From: Pseudomonadota bacterium
Lineage (GTDB): Bacteria; Myxococcota_A; UBA9160; JADFDR01
Direction: 5' to 3'
Length of the DNA stretch: 64,000 bases
Assembly: GCA_003353845.1 (NCBI GenBank)
Contig: PIVT01000006.1
Coordinates: 34,138-98,137 of the forward strand
Positions 17,379 to 26,355 of the stretch are shown piece by piece (the first letter of the stretch is position 1; every line of letters begins with the position of its first letter). A program made the position numbers and the translations under genes. Under the pieces are notes generated by a model that searched no databases, was not told where the DNA came from, and saw only the letters and a program-made list of their open reading frames with translations.

Positions 17379-18938
17379 ATGGTTACAAAGCATTTATTCA
17401 TGCTTTTCCTTTCGATTTCAGTCGCGGGCCTGACCCTGGCCACAGGGGTTGTGTCTCGGGCAGATGAGGCGACTGAGACCCCGACCCACGAGGAAGAGGC
17501 TCCTGCGCCCATTCCTCACCCTATTCCTCACCCCGCTCCTCACCTCACTCCTTACCCCACCCCGGCTTCCACTCCCAAACCCGCTCTTACTCCCAAGGCG
17601 CTGGAAAATTATGAGGCTTTGAATTTATTCTCCGAGGTGTTGCACCACCTGCGCAGTGAGTACGTCGAGGAGTTGGATGAAGAAGAACTTATTTATGGGG
17701 CCGTTCGCGGCATGCTGCAGGAACTGGATCCGCACTCGGTGTTCATGCCACCCAGGATTTATGAGGACATGCAGGCCAAGACCCGCGGCTCCTTCGCCGG
17801 TTTGGGCATCGAAGTGTCCGTCAGCGAGGACCACTTTATCCAAGTGATCTCTCCCATTGATGATACGCCGGCCTCGCGTGCGGGCATCAAGGCGCGCGAC
17901 AAAATCGTGGAGATCTGCCCCACGGAAGTACCGGAGGATTGGGAGGAAGATTGCCGCTCTACCCGCGGCATGACCCTGGGCGAGGCGGTGGGATTGATGC
18001 GCGGCAAAAAGGGGACGGAAATTACGATCCTCATCATGCGGGAAGAATTTGACGAACCCCGGGGCTTCATTATCGAGCGCGACATTATCAAAACGGCTTC
18101 CGTGCATTCCCGCCTCCTCGAACCGGGCTACGGCTATGTGCGAATTTCCTCCTTCCAAGAGCGCACGGGTTTGGATCTGCGCAAAGCCTTGGCAGGCTTG
18201 AAGGAAGAAGAGGCCGGCCCACTCAAGGGGCTGGTCTTGGATATGCGCGATAATCCCGGTGGTCTGTTGGCTCAAGCCGTGAGTGTGGTGGACTTGTGGC
18301 TCGACGAGGGACTTGTGGTTTACACCAAGGGACGCGTTGAGCGTGAAGAGTTGTCGTACTTCGCCGAGGCCAATGGTACTGAACCCTTATACCCCATGGT
18401 GATATTGATCAACGCAGGCAGTGCGAGTGCTTCGGAAATTGTCGCGGGCGCGTTACAAGACCATCATCGTGCTTTGGTCTTGGGTACACAGAGCTTTGGC
18501 AAGGGATCGGTGCAGACGGTGTACCGCATGGCCAATGGCTCTGGCGTGAAGATCACCACGGCCCTGTACTACACACCTGCGGGTCGCTCCATCCAAGAGG
18601 TGGGGATTGCTCCAGACATGGTCGTTGAAGCAACCCCCATGGTGCCCATGACACCACGGCGCTATCAACGCGCGCGCGAGAAAGATCTTCAAGGTCACTT
18701 TACTCAGGAAGACGCCAAGACACAGGAGAAAGAGGGCGTTCAGGAAGAGGGCGAGGACGGGGCTGAAGCGGGCGACGAGAGTGAACAGGACCCGCAGTTG
18801 GCCCGTTCCTTGGAAGTGTTGAAGAGCTGGATTTACTTCGACCGCTTCCGGGATGAACCCGCGCTCGGCGAAGTGAAAGACGAAGCGGAGGCCGAGCTGG
18901 AATCTGCGGAAAAATCTGTGGACGATGAGCGAGGATAA
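17379..18938 (+). CDS. ctpA: C-terminal processing protease, S41 family (CtpA/Prc-like)
   Basis: 519 residues from ATG 17379 (AAGGAG 9 nt upstream). Signal peptide, then a Pro/His-rich linker (PIPHPIPHPAPH), then a dimerisation/cap helix. The PDZ domain is at about 138-235 (FAGLGIEVSV, SRAGIKARDKI). The protease core carries DNPGGLL, catalytic Ser350 in SASASEI and Lys375 in FGKGS. The C-terminal 80 residues are very acidic. It degrades or trims periplasmic proteins. In several bacteria Ctp proteases control murein hydrolases, and placement right after ftsEX and the EnvC-like gene fits that. Confidence 0.93.
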   Translation: MVTKHLFMLFLSISVAGLTLATGVVSRADEATETPTHEEEAPAPIPHPIPHPAPHLTPYPTPASTPKPALTPKALENYEALNLFSEVLHHLRSEYVEELDEEELIYGAVRGMLQELDPHSVFMPPRIYEDMQAKTRGSFAGLGIEVSVSEDHFIQVISPIDDTPASRAGIKARDKIVEICPTEVPEDWEEDCRSTRGMTLGEAVGLMRGKKGTEITILIMREEFDEPRGFIIERDIIKTASVHSRLLEPGYGYVRISSFQERTGLDLRKALAGLKEEEAGPLKGLVLDMRDNPGGLLAQAVSVVDLWLDEGLVVYTKGRVEREELSYFAEANGTEPLYPMVILINAGSASASEIVAGALQDHHRALVLGTQSFGKGSVQTVYRMANGSGVKITTALYYTPAGRSIQEVGIAPDMVVEATPMVPMTPRRYQRAREKDLQGHFTQEDAKTQEKEGVQEEGEDGAEAGDESEQDPQLARSLEVLKSWIYFDRFRDEPALGEVKDEAEAELESAEKSVDDERG

Positions 18939-18946
18939 AGCGGCCC

Positions 18947-20179
18947 GTGCCTTCAAAGTCTAGAAAAGCCGACGTGGGTACCGTGGATCAAGGAGCCCTC
19001 AGCGTCTCCGAATTCATGGCGGGCTTGCATCACCTGGTCAAAGATCAAGTGGGTCGCATCTGGGTGCAGGGAGAAATCAGCAACTTTACGCGGGCGGCCT
19101 CGGGGCACTGTTACTTCACACTCAAGGACTCACACGCCCAGGTGCGAGCCGTGCTCTTTCGCGGCGTGGCGGCGAATCTTCGCTTTGAACCAGAGAACGG
19201 GCTCGAAGTATTGGTCATGGCCGATGCCGCCATCTACGAGCAGCGCGGCGAACTGCAGCTCATAGTCCGCCGCTTGGAGCCCCAAGGCCAGGGCGCCTTG
19301 CAACTTGCCTTTGAGCAATTGAAAGGGCGCTTGGCAGAGGAGGGCTTGTTCGACGCGGATCTCAAGCGCGACTTGCCGGAGCTGCCGCGCGGAGTGGGTA
19401 TCGTCGCTTCCAAGCACAGCGCGGCCTTGCATGACGTCCTGCAGGTGAGCGGGCGTCGCTTTCCCCAGATCCCTGTTGTGATCGCCCACTCCCGCGTACA
19501 GGGGGAGGGCGCAGAACTCGAGATCGCCCGGGCGCTCGAAGACCTGGCACAATGGCCCGACCTGGATGTCATCTTGTTGGTTCGCGGCGGGGGGTCCTTG
19601 GAGGACCTGTGGTGTTTCAACACCGAGGGGGTGGCGCGCGCCATTGCCGCTTGCCCGTTGCCCGTGGTGAGTGGTGTGGGGCACGAGGTGGATGTCAGCA
19701 TTGCCGACCTGGTGGCCGATCTGCGCGCTCCTACACCCTCGGCCGCAGCCGAACTGGTGTGGCCCAGTGGCGAGGAATTTCAGCGCCAGCTCGGGCGTCA
19801 ATGGGAACGGCTCACGAGTTCCATGCAGACCTGCCTTGAAGGGCTTACCCAAGAACTGGATTTTCGCAGTGAGGCCTTGCGTGCTCATTCTCCCATGGGC
19901 CGTCTGCGGCTTCAGCAAGAGCGATTTGATCACCAGGCGCAGCGTTTGCGTTCGAGTATCAAGGTCCGTTTGCAGGAGGCGCAGTCTCGCTTTGCCACTC
20001 AGGGGAGCCGCTTGGACTCGCTTTCGCCCCTGGCTGTTCTCGAGCGGGGCTACGCAGTTGTGCGCCACGAGCCCGAGGGCCGCGTGGTGCGCCGAGCGGC
20101 GGAGGTCGTCCCGGGAGAGTCGCTTTCCGTGCATCTGTCCCAGGGGAGCTTGCGCGCCCGCGTCGAAGAGGTCTCCTGA
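18947..20179 (+). CDS. xseA: Exodeoxyribonuclease VII large subunit
   Basis: 410 residues. Catalytic subunit of exonuclease VII, degrading single-stranded DNA in mismatch repair and recombination. An N-terminal OB-fold (VSEFMAGLHHLVKD, VQGEISNFTRAASGHCYFTLKD) leads to the catalytic core with ILLVRGGGSLEDLW, SGVGHEVDVSIADLVADLRAPTPSAAAE and a C-terminal coiled coil ending LERGYAVV. One deviation: where most members read SPTGAA.RD, this reads SKHSAALHD (about residues 158-166). It starts with GTG 8 nt after ctpA. Confidence 0.95.
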   Translation: MPSKSRKADVGTVDQGALSVSEFMAGLHHLVKDQVGRIWVQGEISNFTRAASGHCYFTLKDSHAQVRAVLFRGVAANLRFEPENGLEVLVMADAAIYEQRGELQLIVRRLEPQGQGALQLAFEQLKGRLAEEGLFDADLKRDLPELPRGVGIVASKHSAALHDVLQVSGRRFPQIPVVIAHSRVQGEGAELEIARALEDLAQWPDLDVILLVRGGGSLEDLWCFNTEGVARAIAACPLPVVSGVGHEVDVSIADLVADLRAPTPSAAAELVWPSGEEFQRQLGRQWERLTSSMQTCLEGLTQELDFRSEALRAHSPMGRLRLQQERFDHQAQRLRSSIKVRLQEAQSRFATQGSRLDSLSPLAVLERGYAVVRHEPEGRVVRRAAEVVPGESLSVHLSQGSLRARVEEVS

Positions 20180-20275
20180 GCTCAAAGTCCGTTAAAAATA
20201 AGGCGAAAACGAGTCAAATCGCCCTCAAAGCCGCGTTGACTCCCCGTTGGTGCAGGGGTAGCATCGCCTCCAATC

Positions 20276-20590
20276 ATGGCCCAGAAACGCAGTGCGCAAG
20301 CAAAATCCAAGTCGGCGCCTTCCAAATCGAAGCAGACTGAAGCCGAGAAGCCACCGAGTTTCGAGCTTGCGCTCGAGCGACTGGAGAGCCTTGTGGACCG
20401 CCTGGAAGGCGGAGAGCTGGAGTTGGAAGAGGCCCTGGAAGCCTTTGAAGAGGGCGTCAAGCTCTCGCGTCATTGTGCGGGCTATCTACGCGAGGCGGAG
20501 CGCAAGGTGGATCTGCTAGTGCGCACCGGAGATGAATTGGTCGCTGAGCCCTTTGAAGCGGGTGGGTTTGAGGCCGGAGAAGAAGCTTGA
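20276..20590 (+). CDS. xseB: Exodeoxyribonuclease VII small subunit
   Basis: 104 residues. A Lys/Ser-rich N-terminal tail of about 26 residues precedes the conserved core FELALERLESLVDRLEGGELELEEALEAFEEGVKL, which forms the coiled coil bound by XseA. It ends in an acidic tail with EAGGFEAGEEA. The stop codon overlaps the ispA ATG. It lies 97 nt after xseA, a slightly loose gap with no evident terminator. Confidence 0.95.
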   Translation: MAQKRSAQAKSKSAPSKSKQTEAEKPPSFELALERLESLVDRLEGGELELEEALEAFEEGVKLSRHCAGYLREAERKVDLLVRTGDELVAEPFEAGGFEAGEEA

Positions 20591-21456
20591 TGGATGTACG
20601 TGCCTACCTGACAGAACGTGGTGAGCTGGTGAATCGCTACCTGGACGAGAACTTGCCAGGCTTGGCCGAGGAACCCGTTTCTTTGCACGGCGCCATGCGA
20701 CACTTGATCTTTCCCGGTGGCAAGCGCCTTCGTCCCGTCTTGACCTATGCGGCCGCCGAAGCCATGGGGGTCGCCCCCGATGTTGTCACGCCTTTTGCCG
20801 CGGCCGTTGAGTTGATCCACACCTACTCCCTGGTGCACGATGACCTTCCCTGTATGGACGACGACGACGAGCGTCGCGGGCGTCCTACCGTACATAAAGT
20901 CTACGGTGAGGCCGTGGCGGTCTTGGCCGGGGACGCGCTCCAGGCCGAAGCCTTTTCGATTTTATTTGGAGACAGCGGCCTGCTCTCGGCTGCCGGCGGC
21001 ACTGCCCCACCCGAGGCGATTCTGGCTGTCGCGCGCGATCTGGCCTTGGCCGCCGGTTCTCGCAACTTGGTGGGTGGACAGGTCGACGATCTCAGTTTTG
21101 AGTTGATCGGCGAAAATGACGAGGCGCGCATCGAATCCGTGCACGCTCGAAAGTCCGCCGCTTTAATTGCGGTATCTATTACAGGTGGCGCGCGCTTGGG
21201 AGGCGCCTCCGAAGTGTTACTTGAGGGTTTTGCACGCTTTGGAAAGGCAGTGGGAGTTGCTTTTCAAATCGCTGATGATTTACTGGATGCTGACGAGCAG
21301 GAGCCATGTTCCACATTGCGTGTCATCGGTGTGGAAGCCGCGCGCAATCGAGCTGAGGCTTTGTTGGAATCGGCATTGACTGAACTTGAGGGCTTGGGCG
21401 AACCCGCGGAACCCCTGCGTGAGCTAGCGCGTTTCGCAGTGCGGAGAGATCAATGA
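20590..21456 (+). CDS. ispA: Farnesyl/geranyl diphosphate synthase (short-chain prenyl transferase)
   Basis: 288 residues. Condenses isopentenyl diphosphate with allylic diphosphates. The first Asp-rich motif is DDLPCMDDDD (about residues 82-91), preceded by GGKRLRP; the second is FQIADDLLD (about 226-234). The two residues between the first Asp pair and the next Asp make it a FARM of the bacterial FPPS type. The start is ATG 20590 overlapping xseB (TGATG); the in-frame TTG one codon earlier is less likely. It overlaps dxs by 4 nt, coupling isoprenoid steps. Confidence 0.94.
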   Translation: MDVRAYLTERGELVNRYLDENLPGLAEEPVSLHGAMRHLIFPGGKRLRPVLTYAAAEAMGVAPDVVTPFAAAVELIHTYSLVHDDLPCMDDDDERRGRPTVHKVYGEAVAVLAGDALQAEAFSILFGDSGLLSAAGGTAPPEAILAVARDLALAAGSRNLVGGQVDDLSFELIGENDEARIESVHARKSAALIAVSITGGARLGGASEVLLEGFARFGKAVGVAFQIADDLLDADEQEPCSTLRVIGVEAARNRAEALLESALTELEGLGEPAEPLRELARFAVRRDQ

Positions 21457-23351
21457 ACCCCTCGAAATTTCTGAATACCATTCAGTGCCCGGAGGATCTG
21501 CGCAAGCTCTCCAAGGAAGACGTCACGAGCGTCACCGAGGAACTGCGCGAAGAGATCTTGCACCGTGTTTCACGCACGGGTGGTCACCTGGCTTCGAGCC
21601 TGGGTGCGGTGGAACTGATTACTGCGATTCACTACGTCTTCGATACGCCCAACGATCGCTTGGTCATGGATGTGGGGCACCAGGGCCACGCCCATAAGAT
21701 GCTCACGGGACGGCGCGAAGGCTTTGCCGAGATGGGCAAAGCCGAAGGTATTGGCAAGTTCCCGCGTCGTTGTGAATCGCCCTACGACACCTTCGGCGTG
21801 GGCCACGCCGGCACCTCCATCTCGGCGGCCCTGGGAATGGCGCGCGCTTTGGAGTGCAAGGGCTTGGACAACTGCGCCATTGCTTTGATCGGCGACGGTG
21901 GCATGACGGCGGGCATGGCCTTTGAAGCCCTGAATCACGGTGGAGCGCTCAAGCAGAAGAACCTCATCGTCGTGCTCAATGACAATGAGATGAGCATTTC
22001 GCCCAATGTGGGTGCGCTGTCCTCCTTTATGTCGCGCAAGCTGTCGGCACCCATGGTGCGCACCGTGAAGGGCTGGGCCAAGGACTTCTTGGGTTCCATG
22101 CCGGGAGACATGCTCCACTGGGCGCACAAGGCCGAAGAATCCCTCAAAGCCTTCCTGACGCCCGCCATGTTGTTTGAAGCCTTTAATTTCCGTTACGTGG
22201 GACCCGTGAAGGGCAATGATATCGAAGGGTTATTGGAGACCTTTGAGAACGTCAAAGGCATGGTGGGGCGGGGCGCAGGCCCCATTCTCGTGCACGCCAT
22301 GACGGCCAAGGGCTATGGCTACGAGCCCGCACAGAGTGATCCCATGACCTACCACGGTGTGAGCAAGTTCGATGTACCGACGGGCAAGATGGAGCCTTCG
22401 CGACCGGGTCCCCCCTCCTACACCGGGGTGTTTGCCAATGCCTTGATTCGCCTGGCCAAGGCCGACGAGCGCGTTGCCGCCATTACGGCCGCCATGCCCG
22501 AAGGCACGGGCTTGGACAAATTCCAAGCTGAGTTGCCCGAGCGCTTTTTTGATGTGGGTATCGCCGAACAGCACGCCGTGACCTTTGCGGCTGGCTTGGC
22601 CACGGAAGGGCTCAAGCCCGTTGTGGCCATTTACTCGACCTTTTTGCAACGCGCCTTCGATCAGGTATTGCACGATGTGTGCTTGCAGAACCTGGATGTC
22701 ACCTTCGCCCTGGATCGCGCGGGGCTGGTGGGTGGCGATGGTGCGACACACCAAGGCCTTTACGATTACAGCTTCTTGCGTTCCCTGCCCAACCTGACCC
22801 TCATGGCGCCCAAGGACGAGAACGAGCTGCAGCATCTTCTGGCCACGGCCGTTGAAGCTCCGGGGCCTTCGGCGATACGCTATCCGCGCGGTGCGGGCCT
22901 GGGCATTGCGCTGGATCCCGAGATTAAACCCATCCCGTTGGGGGAGTCCGAGTTGCTGCGCGATGGAAACGATCTGGTCATTGTCGCCATCGGTTCAACG
23001 GTGCATCCTGCCTTGCAGGCCGCTGTCGAACTCGGTGCCGAAGGCATCTCCGCCGCCGTGATCAACGCGCGCTTTGTGATGCCCATGGATGTCGGCCGCA
23101 TTGCGGCCCTGGCCCAGCGCTGTGGGGCTGTGCTCACGGTGGAAGAACATAATCTGCGCGGTGGTTTTGGCAGTGCCGTGGCCGAAGCCTTGGCCCAAGA
23201 GAGCATCACGGTTCCCATACGCCTTCTCGGTTTCCCCGAACAAGTGATCGAGCACGGCGACCCCGACACACAGCGCGCTTTGTACGGCATTGATGCCGAA
23301 GGGATTGCCGCCGGCGCCCGCAAGCTTCACGCGCAACGCGGCTCAACCTGA
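21453..23351 (+). CDS. dxs: 1-deoxy-D-xylulose-5-phosphate synthase
   Basis: 632 residues, full length. First enzyme of the methylerythritol phosphate pathway, joining pyruvate and glyceraldehyde 3-phosphate with thiamine diphosphate. Visible are HQGHAHKMLTGR, the thiamine diphosphate motif GDGGMTAGMAFEALNH, FDVGIAEQHAVTFAAGLA and GATHQGLYDYSFLRSLPN, and a C-terminal transketolase domain. The ATG overlaps the end of ispA (ATGA). It is the last gene of the ftsE-dxs run; a 217-nt gap follows. Confidence 0.97.
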   Translation: MNPSKFLNTIQCPEDLRKLSKEDVTSVTEELREEILHRVSRTGGHLASSLGAVELITAIHYVFDTPNDRLVMDVGHQGHAHKMLTGRREGFAEMGKAEGIGKFPRRCESPYDTFGVGHAGTSISAALGMARALECKGLDNCAIALIGDGGMTAGMAFEALNHGGALKQKNLIVVLNDNEMSISPNVGALSSFMSRKLSAPMVRTVKGWAKDFLGSMPGDMLHWAHKAEESLKAFLTPAMLFEAFNFRYVGPVKGNDIEGLLETFENVKGMVGRGAGPILVHAMTAKGYGYEPAQSDPMTYHGVSKFDVPTGKMEPSRPGPPSYTGVFANALIRLAKADERVAAITAAMPEGTGLDKFQAELPERFFDVGIAEQHAVTFAAGLATEGLKPVVAIYSTFLQRAFDQVLHDVCLQNLDVTFALDRAGLVGGDGATHQGLYDYSFLRSLPNLTLMAPKDENELQHLLATAVEAPGPSAIRYPRGAGLGIALDPEIKPIPLGESELLRDGNDLVIVAIGSTVHPALQAAVELGAEGISAAVINARFVMPMDVGRIAALAQRCGAVLTVEEHNLRGGFGSAVAEALAQESITVPIRLLGFPEQVIEHGDPDTQRALYGIDAEGIAAGARKLHAQRGST

Positions 23352-23568
23352 AGCGCACACTCCTAGCCCAGATGAATCAACACTGCTTTGCTCCAGGTCG
23401 ACAGACGACCTTCGCCCTCAGCCCGCCAGCTTGAACTGAGATCGTGATTCTTACAGGGTGTCGAAACCTTGCCTGTTTTCCTTATCTTCATCGCCACGGC
23501 CGTGACTCATGCAGGAATACGAGTTTTTCCAGCGCCGGGATAAGCAGAATGCGCGAAGGGGAGGGGAT

Positions 23569-25521
23569 ATGGCCGTTAGAAATCTAGGCATGCTCGTGGG
23601 GCCGGACTTGTCGGCAGTGGCGCAGATGCGTTGGGTCGTGCGGCTTGCCGAGGCGCGCGATCTGGATTTGATCGTGCTCCAGCATGTCGAAAGCAAGGAC
23701 CGCGGAAGCTCGGAGATTCCCCTGGACGGATCTGCGGAAGGAGAGGTGGCGGCAACGGCCCGCGAGATCCTGCAAGCCATCGAAGAAAACCCCCTTCTTC
23801 GAGCCGGGCCTCGTCCCGAAGCGAGTGCCGAAAGCGTGGCGAGTAGTGGTGCGTCGGTCATCCATGTGCGGATGAAGCAGATCCGCTGCGCGGGCTTTCG
23901 CGCACTGCGAGACATGCTCGGCATCGAAGTGCAAAAGTCCGATATCGAGTTGTGCACCATCCTTCGCAAGGAACTGGGTGGCGGGGATGCCGAACTCGTC
24001 AAGCAGCGCCAACTCTTTCTGCGCTACGCGCCATGCGAGGTAGTGCACTGCAGTGGTTTCAGTGAGACGAGCGAGTTGTCGCGAATCCTGGTCACGGTGG
24101 CCAGCGGCGCTCACGGGAAGGCGGCGCTTCGCTTGGCTTGCGACCTGGCAGCAGGATTCAACGCAACCCTGACAGCCCTTCGCGTAAACCCGACCATCGG
24201 ACCTGACGCGGAGCGGGTCGGCGCGCTTCGCATGGACAACCTGCTGCGAAAAACACTTGGCAAAGAACACGCCCAAGTGACTCGTCGGGTGGTGGTCGAT
24301 GATCATGTTCATCGGGGTGTGCGGCGCGTGTGGGACGAAGGGCAGTTCGATCTAGTGGTCGCCGGCGCCTCGCGGGTTGGAATCCTCGGCAGCATGGTCG
24401 AAGGCAGCATTGGCGCCAAGCTCGTCAAGGGCGAATCAGCGCCGACCGTCGCCATCGTCAGCGCCGCATCGCCCATGAGGAATCGATTCTTTGGCTTCGT
24501 CCAGAACGGCATCGAGCGATTGGTGCCGCAGATCGACCGCGAGAATCGCGTTGTGCTGGTCGACCGAGTTCAATCGAGCTCCAGCTGGGATTTTGATTTC
24601 TCCGCCTTGATGGTGCTCTCCACCCTGATCGCCGCGGTTGGCCTCATCCAAAACGCGCCCGCCGTAGTCATTGGTGCCATGCTGGTCGCGCCTCTCATGA
24701 CGCCGCTCCTCGGTTTGGGGCTCGCCCTCGTGCAAGGCAACCCCGTGCTCGCGCGGATTTCGGTTCACGCGATTGTTTTCGGGGTGATGGTCGCCATTCT
24801 AGTCGGGGTGCTTGTGGGTCTCCTGACGCCCGGGTTCCAAGAGCCGACCCGGGAGATGCTGGGTCGTGGAGGACCTGGCGTTCTCGATCTTTGTGTGGCG
24901 TTCGCCTCCGGGCTGGCGGCCGCCTATGCCTCATCACGGCCAGGCCTGCTCGCGGCCTTGCCGGGAGTGGCCATCGCCGCAGCACTCGTGCCCCCCATCG
25001 CGACCTGCGGACTGGCCCTGTCCCTTGGAAACTTCGATCTGGCGTTCAATGCTCTCCTGCTCTTCGTGATCAATATGGTCACCATTGTGTTGGCGACGGT
25101 GGTGAGCCTTTGGCTGGTCGGGCTAAGAAATATCAAGAGGATGTCCCGCTGGACGGTCCGCGCCGGCGGGGCGGTTCTCCTGGCTGTCCTCGCCCTCGGT
25201 ATTTACTTGAGCCTATACCCCCCCTCGCGCGCCACTGAGATCGGTCTCCCATCGGGTTTGATGCAGGCGATCCAGCAGCCACTTGGCGACGACTATCGGC
25301 TTGAGGGTATTGCCATTGCCTATGACGAGATTGGCGTTCAGCTCAACGTGCGCGTTGTTGGCGAGAAGTTTGCCTCCGAAGACCTGGCGCAAGAGATTCG
25401 AACGCTGGCTCGCGGGCATTTCAAAAAGCCGGTCAGGGTCCGTCTGCTTACGCAAGTCGAAGCCGGTGAAGTGCCCCCTCGGGACCTGGAAAGCTCAGCA
25501 GTGGGCAATCAAGTTCCATGA
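23569..25521 (+). CDS. Membrane protein with tandem universal-stress-like regions and DUF389 domain
   Basis: 650 residues from ATG 23569, with GAGGGG immediately upstream; an in-frame ATG at 23509 is less likely. The N-terminal 300 residues hold two alpha/beta halves of the Usp type, the second ending DLVVAGASRVGILGSMVEGS. A DUF389 membrane domain follows (about 345-570) with PAVVIGAMLVAPLMTPLLG, PGVAIAAALVPPIATCG and about six to eight helices, then a small C-terminal soluble region. Usp-DUF389 fusions are known but have no assigned function. Codon choice looks somewhat different from dxs and tlyA on either side (impression only). Confidence 0.8.
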   Translation: MAVRNLGMLVGPDLSAVAQMRWVVRLAEARDLDLIVLQHVESKDRGSSEIPLDGSAEGEVAATAREILQAIEENPLLRAGPRPEASAESVASSGASVIHVRMKQIRCAGFRALRDMLGIEVQKSDIELCTILRKELGGGDAELVKQRQLFLRYAPCEVVHCSGFSETSELSRILVTVASGAHGKAALRLACDLAAGFNATLTALRVNPTIGPDAERVGALRMDNLLRKTLGKEHAQVTRRVVVDDHVHRGVRRVWDEGQFDLVVAGASRVGILGSMVEGSIGAKLVKGESAPTVAIVSAASPMRNRFFGFVQNGIERLVPQIDRENRVVLVDRVQSSSSWDFDFSALMVLSTLIAAVGLIQNAPAVVIGAMLVAPLMTPLLGLGLALVQGNPVLARISVHAIVFGVMVAILVGVLVGLLTPGFQEPTREMLGRGGPGVLDLCVAFASGLAAAYASSRPGLLAALPGVAIAAALVPPIATCGLALSLGNFDLAFNALLLFVINMVTIVLATVVSLWLVGLRNIKRMSRWTVRAGGAVLLAVLALGIYLSLYPPSRATEIGLPSGLMQAIQQPLGDDYRLEGIAIAYDEIGVQLNVRVVGEKFASEDLAQEIRTLARGHFKKPVRVRLLTQVEAGEVPPRDLESSAVGNQVP

Positions 25522-25575
25522 GTAAGGAAAAATCTTTCCCCTGCCTGTCGAGATCATTGGGGCTGTAGTCTCAAG

Positions 25576-25604
25576 TACCTGTTTTCTAAAACGAATACCA
25601 GGTA
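25576..25604. repeat. Inverted repeat upstream of the PEP-CTERM promoter
   Basis: TACCTG (25576-25581) and CAGGTA (25599-25604) flank a TTTTCTAAAA core. It lies 8 nt upstream of the sigma-54-like promoter and could be an activator or repressor site. Confidence 0.35.
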
Positions 25605-25611
25605 GGTACAC

Positions 25612-25629
25612 TTGGTCTGTAAATTGCAT
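25612..25629 (+). promoter_or_regulatory. Sigma-54-type -24/-12 promoter candidate for the PEP-CTERM gene
   Basis: TTGG (25612-25615) and TTGCA (25624-25628) place the invariant GG and GC exactly 10 nt apart, as sigma-54 requires, and the -12 half matches TTGCW. The CAC part of the -24 consensus is not conserved. Transcription would start near 25639, leaving a leader of about 64 nt. Several PEP-CTERM genes are controlled by sigma-54 with PrsK/PrsR, which raises the plausibility. Confidence 0.5.
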
Positions 25630-25702
25630 TTAACTAGGGCACACCCGTCGATGGGCTGACGGTGCGAGACTAGATAGGGCTTTTGAGGGGGCAAGAATAG
25701 AA

Positions 25703-26257
25703 ATGATTAAAGCAGCAAAGACAATTTTGAGAGCTTCCCTGCTGACGGTATTCGGCGTCGTGATGATGGCGGGAAGCGCGCAAGCGGCCTCCATGTGTCC
25801 GGACAGCCTTTGTTCAGGGCCAGTAGGTCTGCCAGCCAACACTACTGACATTGACGTTGACCTGTGGTTGGTAAACACCACCGGGAAAACAGACTTTTTC
25901 AACTACTCCTGGGAAGCGACAATCGTGGGTAACATGACCATTACAGCTTGGACGCCGGTTGATGGTTCGACAGCTGCGGGTCTGGGTGGCTCGACCATTA
26001 GTGGAACAAAAGGGGTAATCAGTATTGAAGGTATTTCCGTGGGTCCGATTCTTATCGGAACCATCACCGTCGATACTGGCGGTCTTCCGGGCTCATTGAC
26101 GGTTAGCTCCGCTGGCCAAAACGTCTCCGAGATGCCGGACTTTGTTTCGTCTCAAATTGGCCCCACCGTCATCGCCAACATTGTTCCAGAGCCCAGCACG
26201 CTACTGCTCATGGGGATGGGTTTGGTGGGACTGGCTTCCCATCGCCGCCGCCTCTAA
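25703..26257 (+). CDS. PEP-CTERM sorted protein of unknown function
   Basis: 184 residues. Signal peptide ending GSAQAAS, a small beta-rich body with two Cys near the mature N-terminus (MCPDSLC), and a textbook C-terminal signal: VPEPSTLLLMGMGLVGLASHRRR. Exosortase should cleave at the PEP motif. Base composition is lower in GC than its neighbours. A sigma-54-like promoter and an inverted repeat lie in the 180-nt upstream gap. The body matches no enzyme I recognise; a structural or matrix protein is likely. Confidence 0.88.
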   Translation: MIKAAKTILRASLLTVFGVVMMAGSAQAASMCPDSLCSGPVGLPANTTDIDVDLWLVNTTGKTDFFNYSWEATIVGNMTITAWTPVDGSTAAGLGGSTISGTKGVISIEGISVGPILIGTITVDTGGLPGSLTVSSAGQNVSEMPDFVSSQIGPTVIANIVPEPSTLLLMGMGLVGLASHRRRL

Positions 26258-26307
26258 CTAGCGTTCTCGCTCCCTCCAAAAAAAGCGCAGCTGGAAAAGC
26301 CGCTCAT

Positions 26308-26335
26308 CCTCCCTATCCTTAAGGACTCAGGGAGG
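26308..26335. terminator. Stem-loop downstream of the PEP-CTERM gene
   Basis: CCTCCCT (26308-26314) pairs with AGGGAGG (26329-26335) around an inner TCCTTAAGGA palindrome, up to 12 bp with an internal loop. No T-run follows on the plus strand. It may be a weak or bidirectional terminator. Confidence 0.4.
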
Positions 26336-26355
26336 CGGTGGCGAACTGTGCGCGG

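Noticed and set aside
19130..20185. 351-codon minus-strand frame opposite xseA
   Set aside because: A shadow of xseA; biased composition (His/Gln/Leu) and no ribosome-binding site.
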